Shown here one piece after another: positions 38,527-47,762 of a stretch of 64,000 nucleotides of DNA. The stretch is from Polynucleobacter sp. AP-Ainpum-60-G11 (GTDB taxonomy: Bacteria > Pseudomonadota > Gammaproteobacteria > Burkholderiales > Burkholderiaceae): contig NZ_CP061318.1 in assembly GCF_018688375.1 (NCBI RefSeq), forward strand, positions 868,001 to 932,000, read 5' to 3'. Position numbers and translations under genes: made by a program. Under the pieces are notes generated by a model that saw only the letters and a program-made list of their open reading frames with translations, made no database searches and was not told the origin of the DNA. Position 1 is the first letter of the stretch; each line of letters opens with the position of its first letter.

Positions 38527-39486
38527 TTAAACTTTTGCCGGTATCGGCACTCCGTACTTCACGGCGATTACTTCAGCCAAAATGGACACGGCAATTTCAG
38601 GTGGGGTTAAAGCGCCAATGAATAAACCTACCGGGCCATGAAGTTGCTCCACCTGTTCCTGACTAACATCGAACTCCAGTATGCGAGCCTTCCGCTTCTG
38701 AGTATTGATTCTGCTGCCCAGAGCCCCAACATAAAAAGCAGGTGACTTCAATGCCTCCATTAAGGCCATGTCATCAAGTTTGGGATCGTGGGTTAATGCG
38801 ACTACAGCTGTATGAGAATCAACGCCAATTTCCAGAAGCACATCATCTGGCATGCCTTTGATAAATTGAATATGTTCGCGATTAATTCCCTCTGCGTACT
38901 CTTCACGTGGATCGATCACAATGACCTCAAAGTCAGAGGCTAGGGCAAAATCAGCGGTATAGAGCGATAGTTGTCCTGCGCCAATAATGACCATGCGCCA
39001 ACGAGGACCATAAGTGGTTTTCATCAGGCGCTCATCGCAAATAAATGCCTCATTACGATTACCAGCTTCTAAGGTAGATTTACCAGTAGATAGATCAACC
39101 GTACGAGAAGTAATTTGATGACTGGAGATAGAGGCCAGAATAGCTTCTAAAATCACCAGCTCAGGTTTTGGCTCGACCAGCAGTCGCAGTGTTCCACCAC
39201 AAGGCAGGCCAAAGCGTGCAGCTTCTTGTTGGCTAACGCCATAGACCACCATTTCTGGAAGCTCTTTAGTGAGGATTTCGGTTTGTACTCGACGAATTAA
39301 GTCATCTTCGACACATCCGCCTGAAACTGAGCCGGTAACTTGACCATCATCTCTGATTGCCACCCAAGAGCCAATTGGTCTTGGTGCAGAGCCCCAAGTT
39401 TGAACAACTGTTGCGATGGCAACCGAATGGCCTGCTTTAAGCCAATCCACAGCGGCATTTAATACGCTTAAATCAGTACTGTTCAT
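38527..39486 (-). CDS. XdhC/CoxF-family molybdenum-hydroxylase maturation protein
   Basis: A 319-residue protein with both XdhC parts. N-terminal: GSAPRPIGSWVAIRDDGQVTGSVSGGCVEDDLIRRV with the conserved cysteines; C-terminal Rossmann: VIIGAGQLSLYTADFALA and LTHDPKLDDMAL, with YVGALGSRINTQKR. XdhC proteins bind sulfurated molybdenum cofactor and insert it into xanthine-dehydrogenase-type enzymes. Divergent from the MocA-like gene. No target enzyme genes are in the window. Confidence 0.9.
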   Translation of the reverse strand: MNSTDLSVLNAAVDWLKAGHSVAIATVVQTWGSAPRPIGSWVAIRDDGQVTGSVSGGCVEDDLIRRVQTEILTKELPEMVVYGVSQQEAARFGLPCGGTLRLLVEPKPELVILEAILASISSHQITSRTVDLSTGKSTLEAGNRNEAFICDERLMKTTYGPRWRMVIIGAGQLSLYTADFALASDFEVIVIDPREEYAEGINREHIQFIKGMPDDVLLEIGVDSHTAVVALTHDPKLDDMALMEALKSPAFYVGALGSRINTQKRKARILEFDVSQEQVEQLHGPVGLFIGALTPPEIAVSILAEVIAVKYGVPIPAKV

Positions 39487-39547
39487 TTCGTGTCTTGAAT
39501 ATTCTTTTATTTATTTTTTTACTGCGAATGTATTTATTATCACTCTA

Positions 39548-40198
39548 ATGACAAGTTCTAGCCCATTACTGCAAGCTTCACAATTGCGCCTAGCTGTATT
39601 GTTGCTAGCGGCAGGTGAGGGCAGTCGTCTCGGTAATCATCCTAAAGTCCTGCTCCGCAAGGAGAGTCAGACGTTATTGCAGCGATTTTCAAGCGAGATC
39701 CAGGCATTCAGTCCTGTTGAGTACATTGTTGTTACTGGCTTTCATGCCCAGGCAATTGAATTAGAAATCGCAAAGATAAACACCTCAATAGCGCTTCCTA
39801 TAAAGTTTGCCCGAAATACCACTCCAGAAAAAGGCCAACCCTCGTCAGTTCGTTTGGGGCTTGAATCTCTTCAGGAAAAATTTGACGTCTTGTTAGTTGC
39901 GCTCTCAGATCAGCCTGAAATAGGCGCAAGTGAAATTCAAGAATTACTTGAGGCATTCCTCAAGCGAGAGGGTTGTGAAGAAATCATCTTGCCAATAGTG
40001 GCAGGGAGGCGTGGTAATCCGGTGCTGTTTTCTTATAAAGCAGTATTAGACGTACTAGAAACTCCCGGTATGGTTTGCCGAGAATATATGGATATCCATC
40101 CAGATAAGGTGAGAACGATGCCCACCAGTAATCAGGCATTTGTTATGGATGTTGACACGCCGGAAGACATCCAAGCACACAAATTAAGCCTGACTTAG
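39548..40198 (+). CDS. MocA-like molybdenum cofactor cytidylyltransferase
   Basis: A 216-residue nucleotidyltransferase. N-terminal nucleotide-binding LLLAAGEGSRLGNHPKVLLR, then VTGFHAQAIE, and SDQPEIG holding the metal-binding Asp; RGNPVLFSYKAV, and MDVDTPEDIQAHK near the end. These fit MocA-type enzymes that add CMP (or GMP) to molybdopterin for hydroxylases. I start at MTSSSPLL (39548); the longer frame would extend over the start of the divergent xdhC gene. Together with XdhC it points to a molybdenum hydroxylase elsewhere in the genome. Confidence 0.85.
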   Translation: MTSSSPLLQASQLRLAVLLLAAGEGSRLGNHPKVLLRKESQTLLQRFSSEIQAFSPVEYIVVTGFHAQAIELEIAKINTSIALPIKFARNTTPEKGQPSSVRLGLESLQEKFDVLLVALSDQPEIGASEIQELLEAFLKREGCEEIILPIVAGRRGNPVLFSYKAVLDVLETPGMVCREYMDIHPDKVRTMPTSNQAFVMDVDTPEDIQAHKLSLT

Positions 40199-40202
40199 TT
40201 TT

Positions 40203-40661
40203 TTAAATTTCAGCTATTAACTCGATTTCAACGCAAGCGCCTAAAGGGATTTGCGCGACACCAAAGGCGCTGCGTGCATGTTTTCCAGCATCTCCAAATA
40301 CCTCAAAGAGCAGTTCTGAGCAGCCATTAATTACTAAGTGTTGCTCAGTAAATTCAGAGGTGGAATTCACTAGCCCCATGACTTTAACAATGCGCTTAAC
40401 TTTGTCGAGCGAGCCCAAGTGATTTTGTAGTGTCGCTATTAAATCAATTGCAATCGACCTGGCGGCAGCTTTGCCGGTTTCCGTATCCATATCGAGACCA
40501 AGCTTACCAACCCAAGGTTTACCATCTTTCTTGGCAATGTGGCCTGATAGAAAAACAGTATTACCAGTCGTGGCAGCCATGACATAAGCAGCAGCAGGTG
40601 GTCCGGGTGGTGGTAAATCAATACCAAGGGTTTTCAGGCGATCGCTAATGTGATTTGTCAT
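40203..40661 (-). CDS. RidA family protein
   Basis: A 152-residue YjgF/YER057c/UK114 (RidA) protein; RidA members hydrolyse reactive enamine/imine intermediates. Visible: VFLSGHIAKKDGKPWVGKLG, ATLQNHLGSLDKVKRIVKVMG, and AFGVAQIPLGACVEIELIAE. It begins a run of three minus-strand genes but is downstream of the VWA gene by about 61 bases. The longer, RidA-archetype-distinct start (DRLKTLGIDLPPPGPPAA) fits the 'Rid' subgroup seen in proteobacteria; specific substrate unknown. Confidence 0.88.
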   Translation of the reverse strand: MTNHISDRLKTLGIDLPPPGPPAAAYVMAATTGNTVFLSGHIAKKDGKPWVGKLGLDMDTETGKAAARSIAIDLIATLQNHLGSLDKVKRIVKVMGLVNSTSEFTEQHLVINGCSELLFEVFGDAGKHARSAFGVAQIPLGACVEIELIAEI

Positions 40662-40722
40662 AGATTGTTAGTAAAAATTTAAAAAGAAAAAAGGAAAGAT
40701 GGCTGAAGTAAATATTACTAGA

Positions 40723-41898
40723 TTACTTTGAGAGTTGACGCATAGCATTCTCAAGACCGTTCATGGTCACGGGATACATACGATCTTTCATCAGGCCCCT
40801 CATGATGTCGATCGATTGGCGATACTGCCAAACTGATTCTGGCTCTGGATTGAGCCAGGCAAAGTGGGGAAAGTGATCAATGAGTCGATTGATCCACGCT
40901 GCACCAGTTTCTCGATTGTTGTATTCAACGGAACCATTGGGGCTTAGTATTTCATAAGGAGACATGGTGGCATCGCCAATAAAAATGAGCTTGTAGTCGG
41001 GTCCATACTTATTAATGATGTCTTGAGTAGCGGAGACTTGGTCTCGTCTACGGCGATTGCTTTGCCATAGATGCTCATAAACGCAGTTATGAAAATAGTA
41101 ATACTCCAAGTGTTTAAATTCAGTTTTAACAGCAGTGAATAACTCAGAGATACGTTGAATATGATCATCCATGGATCCGCCAACATCCATTAACAACAGT
41201 ACCTTGACCTGGTTGTGGCGCTCTGGTCGCATTTGAATATCAAGCATGCCTGCATTCGCAGCGGTGGAGTGAATGGTCTTATCCAGATCCAGCTCTAAAT
41301 TGGATCCTTCTCTAGCAAATCGCCTCAAGCGACGTAAAGCCATTTTAATATTGCGTGTCCCCAGGCTCAGATCGCTGTCATAGTCTTTAAATTCACGGGC
41401 TTCCCAGACTTTGATGGCTGTGCGATTACCAGCGCTTTCACCTCCAATGCGTATGCCCTCTGGGTGATAGCCGCTATGACCAAAAGGGGATGAGCCGCCT
41501 GCGCCAATCCATTTATTACCGCCCCCGTGCCACTCCTTTTGCTCCTTCATGAGTTCTTGAAGACGCTTTTGCAATGCTTCGGGCCCGCCTAATTTTTTAA
41601 GGGCAGCTTTTTCTTCGTCAGTTAATACGCGCTGTAATTTTTTCTCTAACCAGTCCAAAGGAATATCTGGTGCCAAGGCCATGATTTGCTCTACACCATT
41701 AAAGTAGGAGCCAAAGACTTGATCAAAGCGATCAAAGTGTTGCTCATCCTTCACTAGGGTCATGCGCGCAAGTTGATAAAACTCATCAATCGAAGGTTCA
41801 ATGACACCTTCTTTTAAGGCTTCTAGTAAGGTTAAAAATTCTCGAACAGAAACCGGCACTTTTGCCTCTTTGAGTTTGAGAAAAAATTGAATCAACAT
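40723..41898 (-). CDS. CoxE-like VWA-domain protein
   Basis: A 391-residue protein with an N-terminal helical part (FFLKLKEAKVPVSVREFLTLLEAL) and a C-terminal von Willebrand A domain. The MIDAS-type motif reads LLMDVGGSMDDH, with Gly where a classic DxSxS has Ser. Also typical are YYFHNCVYEHLWQS and LIFIGDATMSPYEI. CoxE-like proteins act with a MoxR-type ATPase (CoxD) in maturing molybdenum hydroxylases, for example carbon monoxide dehydrogenase. It lies 29 bases downstream of the MoxR gene, same strand. Confidence 0.85.
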   Translation of the reverse strand: MLIQFFLKLKEAKVPVSVREFLTLLEALKEGVIEPSIDEFYQLARMTLVKDEQHFDRFDQVFGSYFNGVEQIMALAPDIPLDWLEKKLQRVLTDEEKAALKKLGGPEALQKRLQELMKEQKEWHGGGNKWIGAGGSSPFGHSGYHPEGIRIGGESAGNRTAIKVWEAREFKDYDSDLSLGTRNIKMALRRLRRFAREGSNLELDLDKTIHSTAANAGMLDIQMRPERHNQVKVLLLMDVGGSMDDHIQRISELFTAVKTEFKHLEYYYFHNCVYEHLWQSNRRRRDQVSATQDIINKYGPDYKLIFIGDATMSPYEILSPNGSVEYNNRETGAAWINRLIDHFPHFAWLNPEPESVWQYRQSIDIMRGLMKDRMYPVTMNGLENAMRQLSK

Positions 41899-41927
41899 GA
41901 TTCAGCTATTGCAATAGGATGTCGAAT

Positions 41928-42785
41928 TTAGCGGTGATTGCGATTCATCATCACTAGACGTTCAAATAAATGAATGTCTTGTTCATTTTTAAGAAGTGCG
42001 CCTTGCAAGGGGGGAATCACTATTTTTTCATCTCCGCTATAAAGCGCTTCCGCTGGAATATCTTCAGCAAGCAATAGTTTTAGCCAATCGATTAACTCTG
42101 AAGTAGAGGGCTTTTTTTTGAGACCCGGCAAAGATCGGATTTGGTAAAAAGATTTCAGAGCAGCGTCCAGCAACTCCTGTTTGATATTTGGATGGTGAAC
42201 ATCAACAATGCTTTGCATAGTTTGGGCATCTGGGAATGAGATGTAATGAAAGAAACAGCGGCGTAAAAAAGCATCCGGTAATTCTTTTTCATTATTGGAG
42301 GTGATGATTACAAGAGGGCGATGCTTTGCTTTAATGAGCTCACGTGTTTCGTATACGTAGAACTCCATCCGATCAATTTCACGCAGAAGATCGTTGGGGA
42401 ACTCGATATCTGCTTTGTCAATCTCATCAATTAATAAAACGACTGGTTCATCAGCCTCAAATGCTTGCCAAAGCACGCTTTTAACTATGTAGTTGCGAAT
42501 GTCATTGACTTTTTCATCGCCGAGTTGGGAGTCTCTCAAGCGACTCACTGCATCGTATTCATACAGGCCTTGTTGAGCTTTGGTGGTTGACTTGATATGC
42601 CATTGCATCAAAGGCATATTGAGGGCTGCAGCCACTTCTTCCGCCAACATGGTCTTGCCCGTACCAGGCTCGCCCTTGATTAAGAGAGGGCGCTGAAGTG
42701 CAATCGCAGCATTCACTGCCAATTTCAGGTCATCGGTTGCTACATAGCTTTGGGATCCGTCAAAGCGGGATTTTGTCTTGGTCAT
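41928..42785 (-). CDS. MoxR-family AAA+ ATPase (CoxD-like)
   Basis: A 285-residue AAA+ protein. Walker A LLIKGEPGTGKTMLAEEV, Walker B VVLLIDEIDKADIEF, sensor 1 ITSNNEKELPDAFLRRCF. MoxR ATPases remodel or metalate partner enzymes and work with VWA proteins. Start at MTKTKSRFDG (42785). Here the pairing with the CoxE-like gene and nearness to XdhC and MocA-like genes suggest CoxD-like maturation. Divergent from the cytochrome c genes. Confidence 0.9.
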   Translation of the reverse strand: MTKTKSRFDGSQSYVATDDLKLAVNAAIALQRPLLIKGEPGTGKTMLAEEVAAALNMPLMQWHIKSTTKAQQGLYEYDAVSRLRDSQLGDEKVNDIRNYIVKSVLWQAFEADEPVVLLIDEIDKADIEFPNDLLREIDRMEFYVYETRELIKAKHRPLVIITSNNEKELPDAFLRRCFFHYISFPDAQTMQSIVDVHHPNIKQELLDAALKSFYQIRSLPGLKKKPSTSELIDWLKLLLAEDIPAEALYSGDEKIVIPPLQGALLKNEQDIHLFERLVMMNRNHR

Positions 42786-42916
42786 CGTGAAGTCAATCAA
42801 TTTGTCTGTAATCAGCGTTTAAGTATAGGTAATAGGGTGCTTATTTTCAGTGTTTTCACTAATTTCAGGGGGTGAAACGAGGTATATCAGTCCGTCTCCG
42901 CTATACTCTTCCCAAA

Positions 42917-42930
42917 TTGATCTAAATCAA
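42917..42930 (+). promoter_or_regulatory. FNR/Anr-type box upstream of the cytochrome c genes
   Basis: TTGAT-CTAA-ATCAA, a perfect match to the TTGAT-N4-ATCAA consensus, lies 21-34 bases upstream of the chosen start of the first cytochrome gene. A TATACT (42902-42907) just upstream could be the -10 box, which would put the box at the start of transcription as a repressor site. Confidence 0.6.
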
Positions 42931-42950
42931 ACTCGTTAATGATGATTTCT

Positions 42951-43316
42951 ATGAAAAAACACCTCATTCTTCCCCAATTGACCCTCTGCGCAGGTCTAGC
43001 TTTTGCTGGGTTTGCAGTGCAAGCTCAAGATGTCAAAGGTTCGGCTCAGGCTGGCCAAGGCAAGGTTTGGCTCTGTATTGGCTGCCACTCCATTCCTGAC
43101 TACCGTGCGGACTATCCTTTGGTTTACAAAGTGCCAATGTTGGGCGGCCAAAATGCTGCCTACATTTCTAGCGCTTTAGCCGCCTACAAAAAAGGCGAAA
43201 GAAAGCATCCAACGATGCGTTCTATTGCTGCCAGCTTGTCTGATCAGGACATGGCTGACCTTGGCGAATACTATGCTGCGCAAACTGCCAGCTCACCAAA
43301 TAACCCATTGAAGTGA
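42951..43316 (+). CDS. Small periplasmic c-type cytochrome
   Basis: A 121-residue protein with a signal peptide (MKKHLILPQLTLCAGLAFAGFAVQA) and one haem site CIGCH. The axial Met is likely in HPTMRS. Class I, cytochrome c4/c5-like single domain. Three ATGs are possible (42939, 42942, 42951); the last gives a normal signal peptide. Overlaps the longer frame of the second cytochrome; chosen starts are 18 bases apart. Perhaps an electron carrier with the next gene; electron partner unknown. Confidence 0.85.
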   Translation: MKKHLILPQLTLCAGLAFAGFAVQAQDVKGSAQAGQGKVWLCIGCHSIPDYRADYPLVYKVPMLGGQNAAYISSALAAYKKGERKHPTMRSIAASLSDQDMADLGEYYAAQTASSPNNPLK

Positions 43317-43333
43317 TATTTAGAGGCACGTTT

Positions 43334-43678
43334 ATGAAATTCGCACTAATTACCGCCATTTTGTTATCCAGTATCGGCGTTGCTCAAGCAGCTAATGCTG
43401 AAAAGGGTCAAGCACTCGTTGAGAAGGCCAATTGCGCCTCTTGTCATGGTGCTGGTCTGAATGCACCGATCTTGCCTGCTTATCCAAAGTTGGCTGGCCA
43501 GTACTCTGATTACCTCTTTTACGCTTTGAAGGCCTACAAAGTAGGCAACGGTAATGCTCAATACGGTCGCAATAATGCTGTGATGGGATCTCAGGTTCAG
43601 CCATTTACTGATGCTGATTTAGAGGATATGGCTGCTTACATCTCCAAATTACCTGGAAATTTCGTTATCAAGAAATAA
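43334..43678 (+). CDS. Second small periplasmic c-type cytochrome
   Basis: A 114-residue protein with signal peptide MKFALITAILLSSIGVAQA and a single haem site CASCH. Later MGSQVQPFTDADLEDMAAYI is typical of class I cytochromes. Start at MKFALIT (43334), preceded by GAGG 8-11 bases upstream. Follows the first cytochrome in the same unit and ends in a terminator. The pair could together form a two-haem relay as in cytochrome c4, but on separate chains. Confidence 0.85.
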   Translation: MKFALITAILLSSIGVAQAANAEKGQALVEKANCASCHGAGLNAPILPAYPKLAGQYSDYLFYALKAYKVGNGNAQYGRNNAVMGSQVQPFTDADLEDMAAYISKLPGNFVIKK

Positions 43679-43704
43679 TCCAGAGATTCTGGCTGCAAAA
43701 GCAA

Positions 43705-43739
43705 AAAGGCTTAGGTGATGAACCTAAGCCTTTGTTTTT
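43705..43739. terminator. Terminator after the cytochrome pair
   Basis: AAAGGCTTAGGT and ACCTAAGCCTTT form a perfect 12-bp stem with loop GATGA, followed by GTTTTT. Also preceded by an A-run, so it may stop the converging gntR transcript as well. Confidence 0.92.
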
Positions 43740-43773
43740 ATGGGTTTATTTCACTCATAGCTGCTAGTTAGCG

Positions 43774-44412
43774 CTATTTAGTCGCCTCGAGGCCTCTGGT
43801 AAGGTGTTTGCGCATGGCCATTTCCGCCCCCAATGGATCTCGCTTAAGAATAGCCTGAAGAATCTCGCGATGCTCCACTAGTGAGCTCAATAGACGTCCA
43901 TTTCGACTTAAAGAGTCACGCCTTTGAAGCTTGAGAACCTTGCGTAAGTCCTCAATCACACCATTCATCCATTTATTACCTGCGATTTCTTGGATCAAGT
44001 CATGAAATTTGACGTTAATTTCAAAGAATTGCTCGGTATCACGGTCGGCTGCAGCCTTTTCTAGTCGGTGATGCAGGTTATCAAGTTGCGTTAGCTGGGC
44101 TTCAGAAGCTTTTATTGCCGTCTCCTTAGCTGCTTGTCCCTCGAGCAGAGAGAGAACAGTGAAGATTTGTTCAAGATCACGCCGATCTACTTCTGTTACA
44201 TAGGCTCCTTTGTTCATTTTGGTCGTCACAAGACCTTCAGAAGCTAATACCTTGATTGCTTCACGCATCGGTGTGCGACTAATTCCAAAGGCTATTGCCA
44301 GGCTTTGCTCGTCAAGCCAGCTTCCTGGCGCTAATTCGTGGGCGAAGATCTGCTCGCGTAGGCGCTCAGCTACGTCTTCGTATAAGGGTCGGTTAATTAG
44401 TTTTGTATTCAT
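43774..44412 (-). CDS. GntR-family (FCD/FadR-type) transcriptional regulator
   Basis: A 212-residue regulator. N-terminal winged helix: EDVAERLREQIFAHELAPGSWLDEQSLAIAFGISRTPMREAI (two runs here, residues 8-51). C-terminal FCD helical ligand domain from about residue 80: DRRDLEQIFTVLSLLEGQAAK and HLTRGLEATK. FCD regulators commonly bind organic acids. It is divergent from the propionyl-CoA gene set, with a near-perfect palindrome between them, so it is the obvious candidate to control both itself and methylmalonyl-CoA mutase. Confidence 0.92.
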   Translation of the reverse strand: MNTKLINRPLYEDVAERLREQIFAHELAPGSWLDEQSLAIAFGISRTPMREAIKVLASEGLVTTKMNKGAYVTEVDRRDLEQIFTVLSLLEGQAAKETAIKASEAQLTQLDNLHHRLEKAAADRDTEQFFEINVKFHDLIQEIAGNKWMNGVIEDLRKVLKLQRRDSLSRNGRLLSSLVEHREILQAILKRDPLGAEMAMRKHLTRGLEATK

Positions 44413-44424
44413 AATTATGTATAC
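44405..44424. promoter_or_regulatory. Candidate GntR operator
   Basis: GTATTCATAATTATGTATAC is a 20-bp palindrome with 9 of 10 pairs. It spans the gntR start codon on the minus strand and lies about 85 bases before the mutase start. The TGTATACA part (44418-44425) resembles FCD-type GntR operators. Confidence 0.5.
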
Positions 44425-44508
44425 AGTATCTAGACAAAATAAAAAATGTCAAGCAAAATAGCCCTACAAATTTAGCAACAATGTAATAAAGCTAACCGGG
44501 AGTGCTTT

Positions 44509-46704
44509 ATGAATACGAATGAAAAAAAGTCATCATCGAATGCATCCAATACTTGGCCTAATGTGCCGGATAGCAATTTAGACGCTTGGAAAAAATCAGC
44601 CCAAAAATCAGCACCTAATGGTGATGTCGATAAGTTAGGTTGGCAAACACCTGATGGCATCCATCTCAAGGCTTTATATACAGCCGAAGATACAGAAGGC
44701 CTTCAGTACACACATTCATTACCAGGATTTGAGCCATTTGTTCGTGGACCTCAGGCAACAATGTACTCAGTACGTCCTTGGACTATTCGTCAATACGCTG
44801 GCTTTTCAACGGCGGAAGAATCCAATGCGTTTTACCGCAAGGCGCTGGATGCAGGTGGTCAAGGCGTTTCTGTTGCATTCGATTTAGCAACCCATCGTGG
44901 GTATGACTCTGATCATCCACGTGTAACGGGTGACGTAGGCAAGGCTGGAGTAGCAATTGATTCTGTAGAAGACATGAAGATCTTGTTTGATGGCATTCCA
45001 TTGGACAAAGTATCAGTTTCGATGACGATGAATGGCGCCGTGTTGCCAGTATTAGCGGGTTATATCGTTGCTGGTGAAGAGCAGGGTGTAAAGCAAGAAT
45101 TGTTATCTGGAACGATTCAGAATGACATTCTGAAAGAGTTCATGGTGCGCAATACCTATATCTATCCACCAGAACCTTCTATGCGCATCATCGGTGACAT
45201 CATTGAGTACACCGCCAAGCACATGCCGAAATTTAACTCGATATCCATTTCGGGTTATCACATGCAAGAAGCGGGAGCGAATCAAGTTCTCGAATTAGCA
45301 TTTACATTGGCCGATGGTAAAGAGTACGTAAAAACTGCCTTAGCTAAAGGTTTGGATGTGGACGGCTTTGCGGGTCGCCTTTCATTTTTCTTCGCCATTG
45401 GCATGAACTTCTATTTGGAAGTTGCTAAGTTGCGCGCTGCACGCCTCTTATGGTGGCGCATCATGAAGTCCTTTGAGCCAAAGAATCCAAAGTCACTGAT
45501 GTTGCGTACGCATTGTCAAACATCTGGCTGGTCTTTAACTGAACAAGATCCTTACAACAACGTTGTTCGTACAACAGTTGAAGCCATGGCTGCAGTATTT
45601 GGTGGTACTCAATCTTTGCATACCAATTCATTTGATGAAGCGATTGCTTTGCCGTCTGAGTTCTCTAGCCGAATCGCCCGTAATACCCAGTTGATCTTGC
45701 AAGAAGAGACTCACATTACTAGCGTGATCGATCCTTGGGCTGGCTCTTACATGATGGAGAACCTCACGCAAGAGATGGCTGATAAGGCTTGGGAAATCAT
45801 TCAAGAAGTCGATGCCATGGGTGGCATGACCAAGGCGGTCGAAAGTGGTTGGGCTAAGCTGAAGATTGAAGCGGCTGCCGCTGAAAAGCAAGCCAAGATT
45901 GATTCTGGCTCTGATGTGATTGTTGGGGTTAATAAATACAAGCTCGGCAAAGAAGACTTAGTTGATGTCTTGATGATTGATAACGATAAGGTTCGTGAAA
46001 GCCAAGTTGCTCGATTGAAAGACATTAAGGCGAAGCGCGATTCCAAAAAAGTGGAAGCTGCATTAGAAGCACTAACAAAAGCTGCGGAAGAAAATACAGG
46101 CAACCTATTGGAATTGGCTGTGCAAGCAATTCGTTTGCGCGCTACGGTTGGCGAAGTTTCAGATGCATTAGAAAAAGTTTACGGGCGCCATCGCGCCGAT
46201 ACTCAAAAGGTGACCGGTGTGTATGCAGCTGCTTATGACTCAGCAGAAGGCTGGGAAAAATTGAAGGTCGAGATCGCTGATTTCGCAAAAGACTTTGGCC
46301 GTCGCCCGCGTGTAATGATTGCCAAGCTTGGCCAAGACGGTCATGATCGCGGCGCCAAAGTGGTTGCAACTGCTTTTGCTGACTTAGGTTTTGACGTTGA
46401 TATTGGGCCTTTATTCCAAACTCCCGAAGAGTGTGCACGTCAAGCGATTGAAAATGACGTTCATGCTCTGGGCATATCTACTCTAGCTGCAGGTCATAAG
46501 ACTTTAGTCCCTGCCATCATCGCTGAGTTGAAGAAGCAGGGTTCTGACGACATTATTGTCTTCGTGGGTGGCGTTATCCCTAGGCAGGATTATGACTTCT
46601 TATATGAGTCAGGCGTGAAGGGTATTTATGGTCCAGGCACTCCAATTCCAGCATCAGCCAAGGATGTGCTTGAGCAGATTCGTAAATCTGTAAAGCCTGA
46701 ATAA
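44509..46704 (+). CDS. mcm: Methylmalonyl-CoA mutase (fused catalytic and B12 domains)
   Basis: Isomerises methylmalonyl-CoA to succinyl-CoA with adenosylcobalamin. Residues from about 60 to 560 form the TIM barrel ([56 protein letters not shown]). The C-terminal B12 domain has the base-off motif [20 protein letters not shown] (DxHxxG). 731 aa, single polypeptide as in E. coli ScpA. Start at 44509 with CGGGAG upstream. First of five genes for propionyl-CoA use. Confidence 0.96.
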   Translation: MNTNEKKSSSNASNTWPNVPDSNLDAWKKSAQKSAPNGDVDKLGWQTPDGIHLKALYTAEDTEGLQYTHSLPGFEPFVRGPQATMYSVRPWTIRQYAGFSTAEESNAFYRKALDAGGQGVSVAFDLATHRGYDSDHPRVTGDVGKAGVAIDSVEDMKILFDGIPLDKVSVSMTMNGAVLPVLAGYIVAGEEQGVKQELLSGTIQNDILKEFMVRNTYIYPPEPSMRIIGDIIEYTAKHMPKFNSISISGYHMQEAGANQVLELAFTLADGKEYVKTALAKGLDVDGFAGRLSFFFAIGMNFYLEVAKLRAARLLWWRIMKSFEPKNPKSLMLRTHCQTSGWSLTEQDPYNNVVRTTVEAMAAVFGGTQSLHTNSFDEAIALPSEFSSRIARNTQLILQEETHITSVIDPWAGSYMMENLTQEMADKAWEIIQEVDAMGGMTKAVESGWAKLKIEAAAAEKQAKIDSGSDVIVGVNKYKLGKEDLVDVLMIDNDKVRESQVARLKDIKAKRDSKKVEAALEALTKAAEENTGNLLELAVQAIRLRATVGEVSDALEKVYGRHRADTQKVTGVYAAAYDSAEGWEKLKVEIADFAKDFGRRPRVMIAKLGQDGHDRGAKVVATAFADLGFDVDIGPLFQTPEECARQAIENDVHALGISTLAAGHKTLVPAIIAELKKQGSDDIIVFVGGVIPRQDYDFLYESGVKGIYGPGTPIPASAKDVLEQIRKSVKPE

Positions 46705-46726
46705 TTCAAAGCCAGAAGATATCAGC

Positions 46727-47752
46727 ATGCTCAATGCAGTTGACCAAGCTTTGGTGAATGATCTCACTGGTGCGCCTTCATTGGCGCAGCGAAGGGCTTT
46801 GGCTAAGATTATTACCTTGCTAGAGTCCACACGCATGGATCATCGCAAGCGTGCCGATGATGTACTTAATACTTTATTGCCTAAGACAGGTAAATCCTTT
46901 CGTTTGGGTATCTCAGGTGTGCCTGGTGTTGGTAAGTCCACTCTCATTGAGACTCTGGGCTTATATCTGATTGATAGAGGTCATCGCGTTGCCGTTTTAG
47001 CCATTGATCCTTCCTCGAGCTTATCTGGCGGATCTATTTTGGGGGATAAGACCCGTATGGAGAAGCTGTCGGTCTTAGACAATGCCTTCATTCGTCCAAG
47101 CCCTTCATCTTGCACATTAGGCGGTGTAGCTGAGAAAACCCGTGAAGCGATGTTGGTTGCTGAGGCAGCAGGTTTTGACATTGTGATTGTGGAAACCGTA
47201 GGTGTAGGTCAAAGTGAAATTGCTGTGGCTGGAATGACCGATATGTTTCTGCTATTGCAATTGCCCAATGCAGGCGATGATCTACAGGCTATTAAAAAAG
47301 GTGTGATGGAGATTGCTGACCTGATTGTGATCAATAAGGTAGACATTGATCCTGATGCTGCAATGCGTGCGCAATTGTTTATTACAAGCTCTTTGCGCCT
47401 ATTGGGCTTTCAAGGTAATCCTGACCATGCTTCGCACAATCAAGCGTATTGGCATCCTACTGTGATGACCTTAAGTGCTTTAGAGGGTAATGGCGTCCCG
47501 GAGTTATGGGAAAAAATTCTGCATTTTCAGAAACTCCAAAATTCAAATGGCTTATTGCAGTCACGCCGCAAACAACAAGCAGGGGCTTGGATGTGGGATC
47601 GCATTGATGCCGGTCTTAAGAATGCTTTTCAGAATCACCCAGCAGTACAAACACTTTTACCTGGCTTAAGTGCCGAGGTAAATCAAGGAACCATGGCCGC
47701 TTCTGTTGCTGCGAGACGTTTGCTCGAAGCAATGGGACACGAATTTTTCTAA
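46727..47752 (+). CDS. meaB: MeaB/ArgK-type P-loop GTPase
   Basis: GTPase chaperone that protects and reloads methylmalonyl-CoA mutase with adenosylcobalamin. Motifs: [18 protein letters not shown] (P-loop), [34 protein letters not shown] and VINKVDID (NKxD). 341 aa, normal. It starts 23 bases after the mutase. C-terminal arm for dimerisation ([16 protein letters not shown]) is present. Older annotations call the family 'LAO/AO transport system kinase', which is misleading. Confidence 0.95.
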   Translation: MLNAVDQALVNDLTGAPSLAQRRALAKIITLLESTRMDHRKRADDVLNTLLPKTGKSFRLGISGVPGVGKSTLIETLGLYLIDRGHRVAVLAIDPSSSLSGGSILGDKTRMEKLSVLDNAFIRPSPSSCTLGGVAEKTREAMLVAEAAGFDIVIVETVGVGQSEIAVAGMTDMFLLLQLPNAGDDLQAIKKGVMEIADLIVINKVDIDPDAAMRAQLFITSSLRLLGFQGNPDHASHNQAYWHPTVMTLSALEGNGVPELWEKILHFQKLQNSNGLLQSRRKQQAGAWMWDRIDAGLKNAFQNHPAVQTLLPGLSAEVNQGTMAASVAARRLLEAMGHEFF

Positions 47753-47762
47753 GGGAGTAGTT

